Source: Haberlea rhodopensis
Taxonomy: Eukaryota; Streptophyta; Magnoliopsida; Lamiales; Gesneriaceae
Direction of reading: 5' to 3'
DNA: 64,000 nt
NCBI GenBank assembly: GCA_907163345.1
Contig: CAJQUN010000143.1
Location: 1,488,001 to 1,552,000 of the forward strand
A program made the translations under genes and the position numbers. This document shows, one piece after another, positions 45,402 to 57,291 of the stretch. The stretch's first letter is position 1. Each line of letters starts with the position of its first letter. Below the pieces are notes generated by a model. That model was not told where the DNA came from, ran no database searches, and worked only from the letters and a program-made list of their open reading frames with translations.

Positions 45402-48286
45402 GACAACTGTGGAGGATTCCACTTAACACGTGACTGCCGAGGCTGTTATGTTTATGGCAGGGTGGGCCACCTGCCTAGGGTTTGCCCCAATCGGGTGGGT
45501 CAGGCAGACTCTGGGCCGAATAGGCCAAGATTTGATGCTAGGACGGCACCACCGAGATAGCAGTTTGTACCTCGACCACAGGGAGGTCAGGCGACAGTGT
45601 CAAGTATATGCATTGACGCGTGAGCAGGCAGAGGTAGCCCCGGAGGAGGTGATTGCTGGTACGTGCCACTTACTTACGTACCCTTCATTTATTTTAGTAG
45701 ATACAGGTGCTTCTCATTCATTTGTATCTTCTGCTTTTGTGGAGAGACACCACTTGTGTTAGTCTTCGTTGCCCACACCTCTTATGGTCTCAACACCCAC
45801 GGGGAAGCATGTAATTGCAGATCGACTACTATATGATTCCCTCATTTATTTGGAGGGCAATGATCTGAGGGCCGATCTGATTTTGTTAGATATGACAGAT
45901 TTTGACTGTATTGTCGGTATAGATGTGTTGAGCAGCTATCAGGCTATGGTTGATTGCCGACAGAGGATAGTGCATTTTCTGTCTGATTAGGGGTTTCAGT
46001 GGACCTTCTATGGGGACGGCTCTCGTCCAAGGATTCCATTGATTTCTGCAGTTAAGATGTCGCGGTTGTTGGAACGAGGTCACTCATGCTATCTTATTTA
46101 TGCCGTGGACGTATCAGAGGAAAAGGAAGAGTTAAAGATCGAGGATATACCTGTAGTTGCGGAATTCACCGATGTGTTTCCGGATTAGATTCCAGGATTT
46201 CCGCCGATCAGAGATGTGGAGTTTGCGATTGAATTACTGCCAGGGACATCTGCTATTTCCCGTGGCCCCTTATAGGATGGCACCGGCAGAGTTGAGGGAG
46301 CTGAAAGTGCAGTTACAGGAGCTCCTCGACAAAGGATACATTCGCCCTAGTGTATCACCATGGGGTGCACCAGTCTTGTTCGTAAAGAAAAAGGATGGTT
46401 CGATGCGTCTGTGCATCGATTACCATCAATTGAATAAAGCTGACGATTAAGAACAAGTACCCCCTTACGAGGATTGATGACTTATTTGATCAGCTTCAGG
46501 GCACGAAGCTTTACTCGAAGACTGACTTGAGGTCAGGTTATCACCAGATACGAGTTCGAGCTGATGACGTTCAAAAGACAGCCTTTCGAACTCGGTATGG
46601 GCACTACGAGTTCTTAGTGATGCCATTCGGGGTGATGAATGCCCCTGCAGTATTTATGAGCCTGATGAACAGAATATTTCAGAGGTATCTTGATCAGTTC
46701 GTGATCGTGTTTATTGACGACATTCTTGTCTACTCGAGAAGTAGGGAGGAGCATGCCAATCACTTGAGGACGGTGCTACAAATCCTGAGGGATCATCAGT
46801 TGTACGCCAAGCTCAGCAAGTGTGAGTTTTGGCTGAGCAACGTAGCGTTCTTGGGTCATATTATCTCTCGAGGGGATATCAGTAGATCCCAGGAAGATAG
46901 AGGCAGTTATGGATTGGCCTGCGCCAACTTCAGTCACTGAGATCCGAAGTTTCCTTGGTTTGGCGGGGTATTATCGACGCTTTGTCGAAGGGTTTTCAAA
47001 GATTGCCAAGCCATTGACGCAGCTAACTCAGAAGGGAGTTCCATTCTGTTTGTCGGAAGCTTGTGAGCAGAGCTTCCAAGAGTTGAAGCACAGATTGACT
47101 TCAACGCCAGTATTGGTGATTCCCAGGGAGAACAAGGGGTTCGCTCTCTATACTGACGCATCGCTTCAGGGTCTAGGATGCGTGCTGATGCAGGATAAGC
47201 ATGTAGTGGCTTACGCTTCGAGACAATTGAAGCCACACGAGACAAGGCATCCAGTCCATGATTTGGAGCTAGCAGCTATAGTGTTTGCCTTGAAGATATG
47301 GCGACACTACTTATACGGTACCTCATTCACCATCTTCACTGATCACAAGAGCCTGAAGTTCTTGTTTACGAAGGCTGAGCTGAATATGAGACATAGTAGA
47401 TGGATGGACCTGCTGAAGGACTATGATTGTGAGATTGAATACCATCCGGGAAGGGCAAATTTGACAGCCGACGCTTTGAGTCGAAAAGTGAAGAATATAG
47501 CAGAGGACGTCATATGTTTGTCAGCTATGATGACTTCCTACTGCCAGTTGGGATTTGATTATGATGTGTCTGCTTCACCGGTACAGGTATTGACCTTATT
47601 AACTGAGCCGGTTATTTATGAACACATCCGGAAGGCTCAGGGGGCAGACGAAGAGGTCCAGAGATGGTTGTCATTGGTTTGTCTTGGTCAGTCGTCGAAG
47701 TTCAGGACGGGTGAGGATGGTTCCTTGAGACTGGGTGACAGATGGGTGGTCCCGAATGCGCCTGAGTTGCGTCAGGGAATACTACAGCGAGCTCATTGCA
47801 GCAGGATGAGTATCCACCCGGGCGGAAAGAAAATGTATAAAGACTTATGTAGCCAGTTTTGGTGGAGACGAATGAAACGAGATGTCACCACATTCGTCAA
47901 GAGATGTCTGATTTGTCAGCAAGTGAAGGCTGAGAGGCAGAGGCCTGGTGGTGAGCTTAGAAGTTTGGAGATACCAGAATGGAAGTTGGAGCACGTATCC
48001 ATGGACTTCGTGACCCACTTACCAAGGACTGTTTCGGGTTTTGATGCCATCTGGGTAGTCGTGGACAGATTGACTAAAGTGGCTCACTTCATTCCATACA
48101 GTATGACCTTCACGTACTTGAAGATGGCTCAGTTATATGTCAGAGATGTAGTGAAATTGCATGGGATCCCTGTTTCGAATGTGTCTGATCGAGATCCGCG
48201 GTTTACATCTCACTTTGGGAAGGTCTTCAGTCAGCTCTAGGTACAGAATTGAGGTTGAGCACAGCATACCATCCCCAAAGGGACGG
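45402..48286 (+). pseudogene. pol: B1 nucleocapsid knuckle, protease, RT, RNase H, integrase (part)
   Basis: It opens with CDNCGGFHLTRDC and a second degenerate knuckle in which a Cys is Tyr (CYVYGRVGHLPRVC). Protease has VDTGASHSFVSSAF (45430-45762). RT begins near 46270 (APYRMAPAELREL, LFVKKKDGSMRLCIDY), with a frame break near 46440, then LRSGYHQIRV and FIDD (46527-46940). A further shift near 46900 leads to RNase H (TDASLQ, TDHKS, DALSR) and integrase (HHCC, MDFVTHLP, SDRDPRF) in 46909-48240. Another shift lies near 48215. A3 interrupts the gene at 48287, just before the third catalytic residue. In-frame stops occur near 45560, 45990 and 46187. Related throughout to A1. Confidence 0.92.
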
Positions 48287-48712
48287 TGTGGGGTCTTCCC
48301 ACCTTGACAGTGATTAATAACATATAATTTGAACTAAACATGCATTTCATAGGGTTTTAGAGTTCTGGTTGTTACATGAGCTGATAGGATTACAGGCAAA
48401 AATAAAAACTTCGAAACTTAATGGATACATTCTTAAACAAGAATGCTAACGTTTTAGATTTATACTACCCTATAGTTGATACTAAACATAAACATAATCC
48501 TATGCATCTTGTATCCTTGTAGCTCACAGCTTCAACCCGACCCTTAGCCCCTTCAGTCCAAAAATGTACCTACATGGACAACACATCATGAGCATATACA
48601 ATTTTACTTAACATCATAAAAACATTACAGTAAATGCATGAAATCTTGTTTAAGTAAACATGATGGTTATTCGTTAACTTCTTTTTGTTGTCCCTGATTC
48701 ATATTCATGCAT

Positions 48713-48990
48713 ATGGGCATCTTACCTCGTGGCATCTTACCACATCACAACATCGTATGGCCTCTTACCATATGGGCATCTTACCCCGTGGCATCTTACA
48801 ACATAATAGACATCGTATGGCCTCTTACCATATGGGCATCTTACCCCGTGGCATCTTATCACATAATAAACATCGTATGGCATCTTACCATATGGGCATC
48901 TTACCCTGTGGCATCTTACCACATCATAAACATCGTATGTCATCTTACCATATGGGCATCTTACACTGTGGCATCTTACCACATCATAAA
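48713..48990 (-). repeat. GG-CATCTTA-CC hairpin array in A3
   Basis: Fourteen or so units cycling TATGG, TGGG and GTGG stems with the same loop CATCTTA; a few units carry single mismatches. Confidence 0.85.
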
Positions 48991-49284
48991 CATCGTACCA
49001 CATCATTATATAAACATCATATAAACATCATAATTTCATCGTAAATACTCATGCGATAAATGCATAGTCATAGTGTAGAGATGTGTTTTACCGTCCGATG
49101 CCCGTACGTCTCTTACGTACCTTTTTAAAAGGAGGAGAAGTAGATAACTCTATCTCCTTGATTGCGCTGGTACCTGGGATGGTTCTACAAAACCACATAA
49201 TACCATATTAGATGCCTCAATACAACCTCATATCATAAACTTAACAAAATAAATCATCATCACATTTTTCAACATTCGGCCTCT

Positions 49285-49485
49285 CTCGATCGATCGAGAA
49301 AACAAGCTAAAACAGTGCCCAAGCACTCTGCCTCGATCGATCGATTGGAAGGAAAAATCGATCGATCGACAAGCCTCACCGATCGATCGGTAAATCCTTC
49401 AATCGATCGGTCCCTGACTTTCAAAACTTATCCCCAACGTTCTGCCTCGCTCGATCGATCGGAGCAAAATTCTCGATCGATCGAG
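49285..49485. repeat. Palindrome cluster in A3
   Basis: Six units, T..A flanked (CTCGATCGATCGAG) and C..G flanked (ACCGATCGATCGGT), unlike the G..C flanked units of A1, A2 and A4. Confidence 0.92.
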
Positions 49486-50374
49486 CACTCTGAAAAATCG
49501 GGATTTCCCAGATTGTCGAGCACCTCATTTCCTACCATAAATTCTACTTCATAAAGCGTAAAACATGCTTGAACAAAAATGTTTTAAGCTTCATAAAACT
49601 ACCAGTCATGTGTTCAAATCAAAGGTTTAGCAAAACCTAAGCTAACATGCATCATAACATCATCAAAATCCTCAACCTCATCCAACCTTTCCAAAAACAG
49701 GGTATCATAATTTCTTTACCCAGATTTTCGAACATCTACCTTCAAGCCAATAAATCTACCACATAACACATGTTTCATGCTCAAGTAAACATGCTAAGAA
49801 CTTCATAAAGACACTATAAATGAACTTAAATTGAAGGTTTAACAAAACCTAGGCTAGCATGCCATTTTTACACCAAGTAGAAACATGAACTTAACCCAAT
49901 TTAAACCAAAATAGGACATGGTTTCTCACCCTCTTTTGCTCCGATTTTTGGCAAGTTTTCCTATCAAGGAAACATCAAAATCCTCCTCCTACTTGCAGCT
50001 GGGATGCTGGACGATTTTTGGGGGAAAAGGTTGGGGAAGAAGAGATGATGGAGATTGAGTGGTGAGGGATTAAAGTGATGGGTATGGGCAGCTGTACAGC
50101 TGACTTGGGGGTATGGGTTGAGGGGGTGGTGTGGGTTGGGGTGCCATGTGGTGTTTAATTGTGTCCCGGTATTTGGTACGATGTATTAAAATATCCTCAC
50201 TCGATATTTTATAACTTCATTTAATTAATACATCCCTTAAAACACCCTACATGCCCCCTAAATCATATCAACAACATAATTATAACCCCCAATTTAAAAG
50301 TACCACAACTCCCTTAAACACATCGTAAATCATCATTGTAGCACATAATCACATGACATTTCGGGGGTATTACA

Positions 50375-51140
50375 GATGGACAGACCGAGCGTACCATACA
50401 GACGCTCGAAGATATGTTACGGGCTTGTGTGTTGGAGTTCGATACTTCGTGGCACGACTCAGTGGCCTTGGTAGAGTTTTCTTATAACAATAGCTACCAG
50501 GCAAGCATACAGATGGCTCCTTTTGAGGCTCTCTATGGTAGACGTTGTAGGTCGCCTTTATATAGGGATGATGTGGACCGTAAATCGGTCCGAGGATCAG
50601 AGTTGGTCCAAGAAATGGAAGAAAAGGTAAAGGTGATCAGAAGGAAAATGAAAGCAGCTCAGGACAGATAGGCAGCGTATGCTAATCAACGGCGTCGGCC
50701 GTTAGAGTTTCAGTTGGGCGACAGGGTCTTTTTGAAGATCTCACCTTTTCAGAGGTGTAGTACGTTTTGGGATGCGGGGGAAGTTATCCCTGAGATATGT
50801 TGGGCCGTACGAGATCTTACAGCGTATTGGTACTCTGGCATACCGGTTGGCTTTACCGCCCTCTCTGTCCGGCATACATGATGTGTTTCATGTGTCTATG
50901 TTGCGGAAGTACGAGCCAGATCATTCTCATGTGTTGCAACCTTCTGAGGTTCAGATAGAGTCCGATGTTTCCTATGTAGAGCGGCCTATCAGGATTCTGG
51001 ATCGGGCAGATCGCAGACTATGAAACAAAGTTATTCCTATGGTCAATGTTCAGTGGGATCGTAGGGGTGTCGAGGAGGCCACGTGGGAGACGGAGCGACA
51101 CATGGTGCAGCACTATCCGGAACTGTTTTCTGGTATGTGA
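50375..51140 (+). pseudogene. pol: B1 integrase C-terminus and chromodomain-like tail
   Basis: It resumes at DGQTERTIQTLEDMLRACVL, the E of the DDE triad. The frame is open to a TAG at about 50669 (QDR then stop). VFLKISPF and a one-base insertion near 50750 follow, then RYVGPYEILQRIGTLAYRL to RKYEPDHSHVLQPSEVQ (50772-51023). Last comes the tail VEEATWETERHMVQHYPELF, ending with the stop at 51138-51140. Same plan as A1 and B3. Non-functional. Confidence 0.9.
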
Positions 51141-51175
51141 TTTTTGTTTTATTTTGTATTGTGTAAGTGCATGCT

Positions 51176-51193
51176 GATTTCGAGGATGAAATC
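51176..51193 (+). other. Hairpin upstream of B1 polypurine tract
   Basis: GATTTCG / TGAAATC with loop AGGA; the closing C is T here, leaving a G-U pair. Confidence 0.68.
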
Positions 51194-51197
51194 TTAT

Positions 51198-51211
51198 AAG
51201 TAGGGGAGTAT
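51198..51211 (+). promoter_or_regulatory. B1 polypurine tract
   Basis: AAGTAGGGGAGTAT before TGTGATATTCCCG. Confidence 0.9.
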
Positions 51212-53362
51212 TGTGATATTCCCGAAATGATTATGTGCTTTTAAACATTAATTATGTTATGAGGATTATGATGTTAAATGATTAGGTTGAATTAATAATA
51301 TTGGGGAAATGCATTTCAGGGTGCATGTGATATATGTTGGGAATTTGGGTTATGACATGATTATTTGGGGTGGGTGTTGTTTGTTTTGCTGAAACATGTT
51401 TAATTTGGATTTTAAGTATTTTATTGATTAAATACTATAAAATATCATGTGAGGATATTTTAATACATCATGCTAAATACCGGGACCAAAACATAACACA
51501 TCACATAACCCACCACCCAACCACCCCCCCAACCCATGCTGCCACAGCTGCCCCATACCCCCACTTGCCCTCTCATTCCACTACACCTCCATCACTCCAA
51601 ACTCTCCCCCCTTTCACCCAAAAAATGTCCAGCAGCAGCTTAGCATGTAGGAGGAGAGTTTTGATGATTTATTGACCAAATTCTTGCTAGAAAAGAGGAG
51701 CAAAAGAGGGTGAGGAACCATGTTCTATTTTGGTTTAAGTTTTGTTTGAATTCTTGTTTTTATTGGTGTAAAAATGGCATGCTAGCTTAGGTTTTTTTAA
51801 ACATTCGATTTAAGTACATTCATGGTGTTTTTATGAAGCTTCTAGAATGTTTACTTGAGCATGATGCACGTTTAATTGGGTGGATTTGTTGGTATGAAAA
51901 GTAGTGCTCGAAATTCTGGAAAAGAGTTAAGATACCCTGTTTTCAGAAAGCTTGGGTGAGTACTGTTTTAGTTGGGCGATTTTGATGCATGTGGGTTTAA
52001 GTTTGGGTAGAAATTCGATTTGAATACACCCATGGTAGTATATTGTAGCTCTTAGCATGCTTGTTCAAGCATGTAGTATGTCTTATATACTAGATTGGAT
52101 GGTATGAAGATGGGTGTTCGAGAAATCTGGAAAAATCGCGCACAGAGCATGTGGCGATCGATCGCTGCAAACGCAGCGATCGATCGCCGAAGGCCAGTAG
52201 CTAACATCAAAGGCAGGCAATCGATCGCCATAAATGGCGCGATCGATCGCCTCGAGCCAGTGAAGTCTGGCGATCGATCGCCTCGATGCAGTGATCGATC
52301 GCCAGATGCTAAATAGTGGAAAATGATGTTTTTGTTGGATTTTTTGATTTTGGTCTATAAATTGGCATCTAATATTGTGTTGTACACTGGTGTAGAGCCT
52401 TCACAGATAGCTACACAACGCAGGGGATAGAGTCCTGCAACACACCATATTTTGGAAAGGTACGTAAGCGACGTACGGGCACCCCAACGGTAACATGTAT
52501 TATATGTTTATTATTTGACATGCGATAAATGCAAGTTTGTGCATTATGAGTACGATACATGTTGTTATGCATTGTTGTTCCATATGTATGATGTGGATCA
52601 TTGGGTGTGTATTCCACGAGTCACGGTTATCACAGTGATGATTTTAATGCTTACCGCTATATACCGCTAAAAATGTCGAGCGAGGGGTGTAGGTCCGCTT
52701 GTACATGGAGGCAAGGTTTACCATACGAAGCGAGGATAGAAATACCTCTTGTATGAAGAAGCGAGGGAGTGGAGTTCCGCTTGTTCTAAAGTTATGAAGC
52801 GAGGAGCATTAAAATACACTGATGATAAACTGACTAAGGATTGAAGTAAAGATTTAAGAAGTGAAGTTATGTCATGACATTTATTTAAAGAAGCCACAAT
52901 ATCATATATTGATTTGATTATGAGTTATGGTACAGGGACAACCAAAATGGGCGTTTTAAATGCATTGGAAATTAAGGAAGTATCCTATGCCTATGATTTA
53001 TGCATTTATGCTTTATATTCATATTATGTTGAATATGAACTATGATGTGCTCATGTGTTGGGGGTTGTCTTTGTAGGTGCTTTTGACATGGAGAACCAGG
53101 GTCGGGATTGATACTATGAGCTGTAGAGAGTGCTACAAGGATAGCGGATTAGAGAAATTCCTTTTGTATAGCTTCTACAAAGTGTAGAGTAAGACTATAG
53201 TTTAGTAACATTTTGTTAGGAATATGTATAATTCTTTTTTGAACTTTTGGTACTGTAATCTCTTAAGCTCAGGATTATCAACACGACCTAATACTTTGAT
53301 TTATGAATGATTAGTTCTCTTAATTGCACCTTAGTATCTTGTATAGATAACGGGGTCTTACA
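51212..53362 (+). repeat. B1 3' LTR
   Basis: Pairs with 33947-36093 with few differences. Ends GGGGTCTTACA and is followed by GTTTA. Confidence 0.94.
52153..52303. repeat. Palindrome cluster in B1 3' LTR
   Basis: Six units; two have lost symmetry through C-to-T or G-to-A at CG. Confidence 0.93.
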
Positions 53363-53367
53363 GTTTA

Positions 53368-54008
53368 GCTACTCATAACTAAATTAAAAACAATCAAAAC
53401 TATTCTAGAAAACATTAAATTAATAGGAAAAGAAAGAATTACTAAAGAGAAGCACGATTCCGAAGCGTCACTTTCGTCTTCGTTCTTCGAGTCGTTCTTC
53501 AAAAGTTTGAGAGAAATTTCTATATTCTCAAAATCTAATGTAAAGTGTGAATAATAATGAAGGCTCTCTAATTTAAGGTCCCCAAATTTGAGTAAATAGG
53601 GTGAGAATCGGATATATTAGGTAAAAATCTATCCAAGATGGTAAAAATCGAGTTTCCTAATTTTTGAGGATTCTGGTCTCTCGATCGATCGAGCACTTCT
53701 CTCGATCGATCGAGAATTTCCTGCCTCTCTCGATTCATCGAGCTCTTCTGCTCGATCGATCTAGCTCTTCTGGGCGATTGATCGAGCACCTCATACAAGT
53801 TTTATGCATTTTTCTTGGTCTACTTTGATCCCTTGACAACTCCAATACATTTCTTGATCCTTATTCGCCTTAGTAAGCTTGATTTCTTCAATTTCACCTA
53901 CAATTACACAAATATACGATTAGGTAGCATATGTATCAAATTATCCATCAAATATACCAAATCGTAGACAATTAAGCGTAGTAGATGTGTCTATTTCTAG
54001 TCACATCA
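53368..54008 (-). repeat. D1 solo LTR, segment 3
   Basis: Ends with the reverse of TGATGTGACTAGAAATAGAC at 54008, followed by CTCAC. It contains the D1 palindrome cluster. Confidence 0.88.
53690..53786. repeat. Palindrome cluster in D1
   Basis: Five units of CTCGATCGATCGAG type, three of them with one or two changes. D0 at the same place has G..C flanks and D2 has a different palindrome. Confidence 0.9.
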
Positions 54009-54365
54009 CTCACATCACATTAAGCACTTTTCTCCCTTTTTGGACTCAAGAAGTGACTCATATGTATGTAGCACTTTGCTCCTTTCAGGCTCAAGAGGTG
54101 ACTCACATCAGATGCATCACTTTGCTCCCTTTTTGGACTCAAGAGGTTACTCATATGTATGTAGCACTTTGCTCCTTTCGGACTCAAGAGGTGACTCAGA
54201 TCACATGCAGCACTTTGCTCCCTTTTTGGACTCCATAGATGACTCACATGTATGTAGCACATTGCTCCTTTCGGACTCAAGAGGTGACTCACATCAAATG
54301 CAACACTTTGCTCCCTTTTCGGATTCAAGAGGTGACTCACATCACATGCAACACTTTGCTCCCTT
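54009..54365 (-). repeat. E LTR tandem array, right part
   Basis: Alternating 48-base (CACATCACATGCAGCACTTT) and 45-base (CATATGTATGTAGCACTTTG) units joined by GACTCAAGAGGTGACT; about eight units. Open frames through it (54040-54513, 54020-54382) are repeat artefacts. Confidence 0.88.
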
Positions 54366-54973
54366 TCACACATATTCCTCAATTATCAAACTTATCATAT
54401 CACCATGCACGCTCAACAGTAGCAGCATCACAATCCAACGCACTCTCAATAGCGGCATTACAATAATTCATAGCACCATTTGTTGGTGCCCTCGATACTT
54501 GACAACACATTAATCAATAATTACAATTATTCACTACTTGTATGTCTCCACGTATTCAAAACATAACATGAATACATCATCCATTCACACAACAATAACA
54601 CTTTTACCTATGCTCATACGTCACACGTACCTTATAGTCCAATTGCAAGAGCCACTCCGGGCCTTCTCCCCGAGATCTGGTGAATTATTCGCTACACACA
54701 ATCAATAATTCACATTCAATTACGTGCACACATTCACATATTCAAGCACATACTCAATCTTCATATATATCATCCAGTTATGATAATTAATCACATAAAA
54801 GACCCGGGCAAAGCATATGTCGACATCTCAACAACAAAATATTTTTCACAAAAATTTGGCCTGGCGATTGATCGTTCATTGGATGGTGATTGATCGCCAG
54901 CCTCTAGAAAATGTGACAAAATTACTGCCTCCTGCGATCGATCGCCAACATCCCCACGATCGATCACGGGACC
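54366..54973 (-). mobile_element. E, remainder of the outer LTR
   Basis: Minus-oriented LTR of a Tekay-related type. It has donor-like ATAAG/GTACGTGTG (reverse, near 54635), acceptor-like GTGTGTAG near 54693, and palindromes (54863-54966). The order equals that of A-C LTRs. Its ends are not in the window: B2 and C3 interrupt it, with GGACC (54969-54973) as the target of C3. Confidence 0.62.
54863..54966. repeat. Palindrome cluster in E
   Basis: Four decayed units (GGCGATTGATCG, GTGATTGATCGCC, GCGATCGATCGCC, ACGATCGATCAC). Most changes are C to T or G to A, consistent with greater age. C3 inserted at its edge. Confidence 0.85.
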
Positions 54974-57254
54974 TGTAGGGACCCCCGTGCCCTTAACCCG
55001 TTATTAGTGTATAAATCCATGACAGTAGTGCATACAATCATACATGTAGGGGAAAAACCACTTGCCATCATAGCCAAATCATGCCAATAATAAAATTTCG
55101 TTACATTCCATATAATGTCTAATTTCCCCCGACCAAGTCCACATACATATCATGCACCATTATAACACACTAACATGCTCTCAGTTCATTTAGCAATTCA
55201 ATAAATAATTGCATACTACTCATAAATGAAGAGAGAAAGGCCATTTCCTTTTTATACATACCATATACACATAATAGTGCTCACATGCGAGCATCGAATA
55301 AGTATGTGTATCAAATGTATAAAACTCCGTGCTCAATACCGTCACTGGTACTTTGATCCCTGGAATCAGCTCCATTCCATAGCTCGAGCTCAACTCCAAA
55401 GCCATCGACGTACCTAATCACCTGCCCCAACAGAGACAGCCCCCACACGGGGTGAGCTTACCGATATCCCAAATACAATAATCACAATAATACAATTCAT
55501 AATTTACAAAAATGTAAATGCTACGAAATATAATAGATACTCCCTGGATGATATCATCCTCATCCGGGATTCCCTATACCGTCCCTGTTCTCAAAATAGC
55601 TGAAACCATCAAATTCCCAAATGCCAGTTAATCATTACATTGATTAACAAATCCATTTGCCATATACCAATATCATAATCAATAATACCAAATCATTAAA
55701 CAATGATTACATATATTCCATATATCTCACTTATGGTTCCATAGTTCTATTTCATTGCTCGCTCTACAACAGCGGCATTTCATTCTCACGCATGCTCAAC
55801 AGCAGTGGCGTCATAATCGATGTTCGCTCAAAGGCGACAACATCCAATCATTGCTAGCTCAAAAGCGGCACCATATATTTCCCAATGCATATATATCCAT
55901 TTGTAGCAATTACCATAAACCATGTATTTCATTATCCGTTTATTGCTAATACCATATACCATGCATTTCCATATAGATTTATTGCAATACAGTGTATCAT
56001 GCACTCAACAATTGCAATTATAATAAATGGCTATGCTCGTACGTTATACATACCATATAATTCCGTAGTTCAAGTCCAAACACTGCCTCAGTCCCGAGGT
56101 CCGATGAAGAAATGTGCTAAACACAAATCAATAATTCATAATCAATGAGTAATCCCAAATTCATATGCACAAGCATGAAATCCGACCCCAATCATCCCAA
56201 CACGATGATTAAATAGTAAATGGTCGATAGTCGCTCCCCAAAACCCGAGGGAGAACCCAAAATACAATTTTACACAATTGCACTACCGATCGATCGGTCA
56301 CCATTACCGATCGATCGGTAACTGTTCATAAATCCGATTTTAGCTACGACTTTGCACCGATCGATCGGTCCAAGCTACCGATCGATCGCTAGCCACCCAC
56401 CGATCGATCGGTCGCTTATACCGATTGATCGGTAAATACTGAAATAATCACCCAACGCTACGCACTTGCACCGATCGATCGGTAAGATGCTACAGATCGA
56501 TCGGTCGCTGCGCGAACCTAAAAATCACCATTTATAAAAGCTTAAAATCCTTCACCATTCAAACCCAAACTTCCTCCAACTCAAAAATAACCACATACAA
56601 ATACCCTAGTACACTCAACAAGGGTTATAAACCATTTTAAAACAAAACCCACAAGATTTCAAGATTTTACAAAATCTCCCAAAACCCAAACCAATTCTAA
56701 ACTCAACCAAACACCTCAAAATTACAATGAATACGAATATAAAAGCTAGGGGAAGGAGATTACCAAATTATCTTCGAGAAATTCCGGCTCCCGAGCCAAG
56801 CTTCAAGCCATTTTCCTCCAAGGGAGAAATGAAGGGGTTTGCGGGGAAGAAGGCGTGCGAGAGAGAGAGGAGAGAGGGGAGGGTTTTCGTATAATGACAA
56901 AATACCGAGTCCACTTGGTATATATAGCCCAAAGGCTCCAAAATACCATTACCTCCACAAATACATCATGATTCATTAAAAACCATATGTTTTCAATAAT
57001 TATCTCTCCAACTCAAATTCCATCATCAGCACCCAGTACAAAGTACTCCGGACCCCAGATTCCACCAAAATAAAATTCCAAGGTTATCGCCACGATGGAA
57101 TACAATCTCATCCCTTGGATCCAACGACTCCATAAACCGGATTTAAAATCCTCGGGAGTCCCAAAACCGCAATTAATTCATAATTGCCACCACTAAAATC
57201 CATTAAGGATTATTACTACACCGGGATTAACACCATTAATCCCCGGGCATCACA
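54974..57254 (-). repeat. C3 3' LTR
   Basis: Plus strand TGTAGGGACCCCCGTGCCC to CCCCGGGCATCACA. Leader exon near 56050-56115 (reverse GTGTTTAG/CACATTTC and ATATG/GTATGTATAACGTAC). Palindromes 56285-56505. Confidence 0.9.
56285..56505. repeat. Palindrome cluster in C3 LTR
   Basis: Eight units, all C..G flanked (ACCGATCGATCGGT), three with a defect. C2 at the same place is mainly T..A flanked. Confidence 0.93.
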
Positions 57255-57268
57255 ATTATCCCCCACTA
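57255..57268 (-). promoter_or_regulatory. C3 polypurine tract
   Basis: Minus strand TAGTGGGGGATAAT, next to the LTR. Confidence 0.86.
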
Positions 57269-57271
57269 ATA

Positions 57272-57291
57272 AAATTTCGTCCTCAAAATTT
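57272..57291 (-). other. Hairpin upstream of C3 polypurine tract
   Basis: Minus strand AAATTTTG / CGAAATTT with loop AGGA: eight pairs, one of them a G-U pair where C2 has a C-G pair. Confidence 0.72.

Larger units (their letters stand above)
48287..50374 (-). mobile_element. A3, solo LTR of an A-type element
   Basis: A single 2.1 kb LTR (plus strand TGTGGGGTCTTCCC to CGGGGGTATTACA) with no interior. Flanks are GACGG (48282-48286) and GATGG (50375-50379), a duplication with one transition. It lies inside the DGQTER-type integrase motif of B1. Formed by recombination between the LTRs of a full element. Confidence 0.92.
33947..53362 (+). mobile_element. B1, Tekay-like chromovirus, complete with nested A2 and A3
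   Basis: LTRs 33947-36093 and 51212-53362 are almost identical. The element is flanked by GTTTA (33942-33946 and 53363-53367). The interior has primer site, gag, protease, RT, RNase H, integrase and tail, split by A2 in the zinc-knuckle region and by A3 within integrase. Without the guests it is a standard 9-10 kb element. Many stops and shifts make it non-coding today. Confidence 0.95.

Noticed and set aside
48685..49044. Open frames of about 100 codons through the CATCTTACC array in A3
   Set aside because: Open in two frames on the plus strand and one on the minus, as expected of a repeat without stops.
54020..54513. Open frames of 120 and 157 codons through the E tandem array
   Set aside because: They are produced by the repeat period and exist on both strands; the repeat peptide has no known match.
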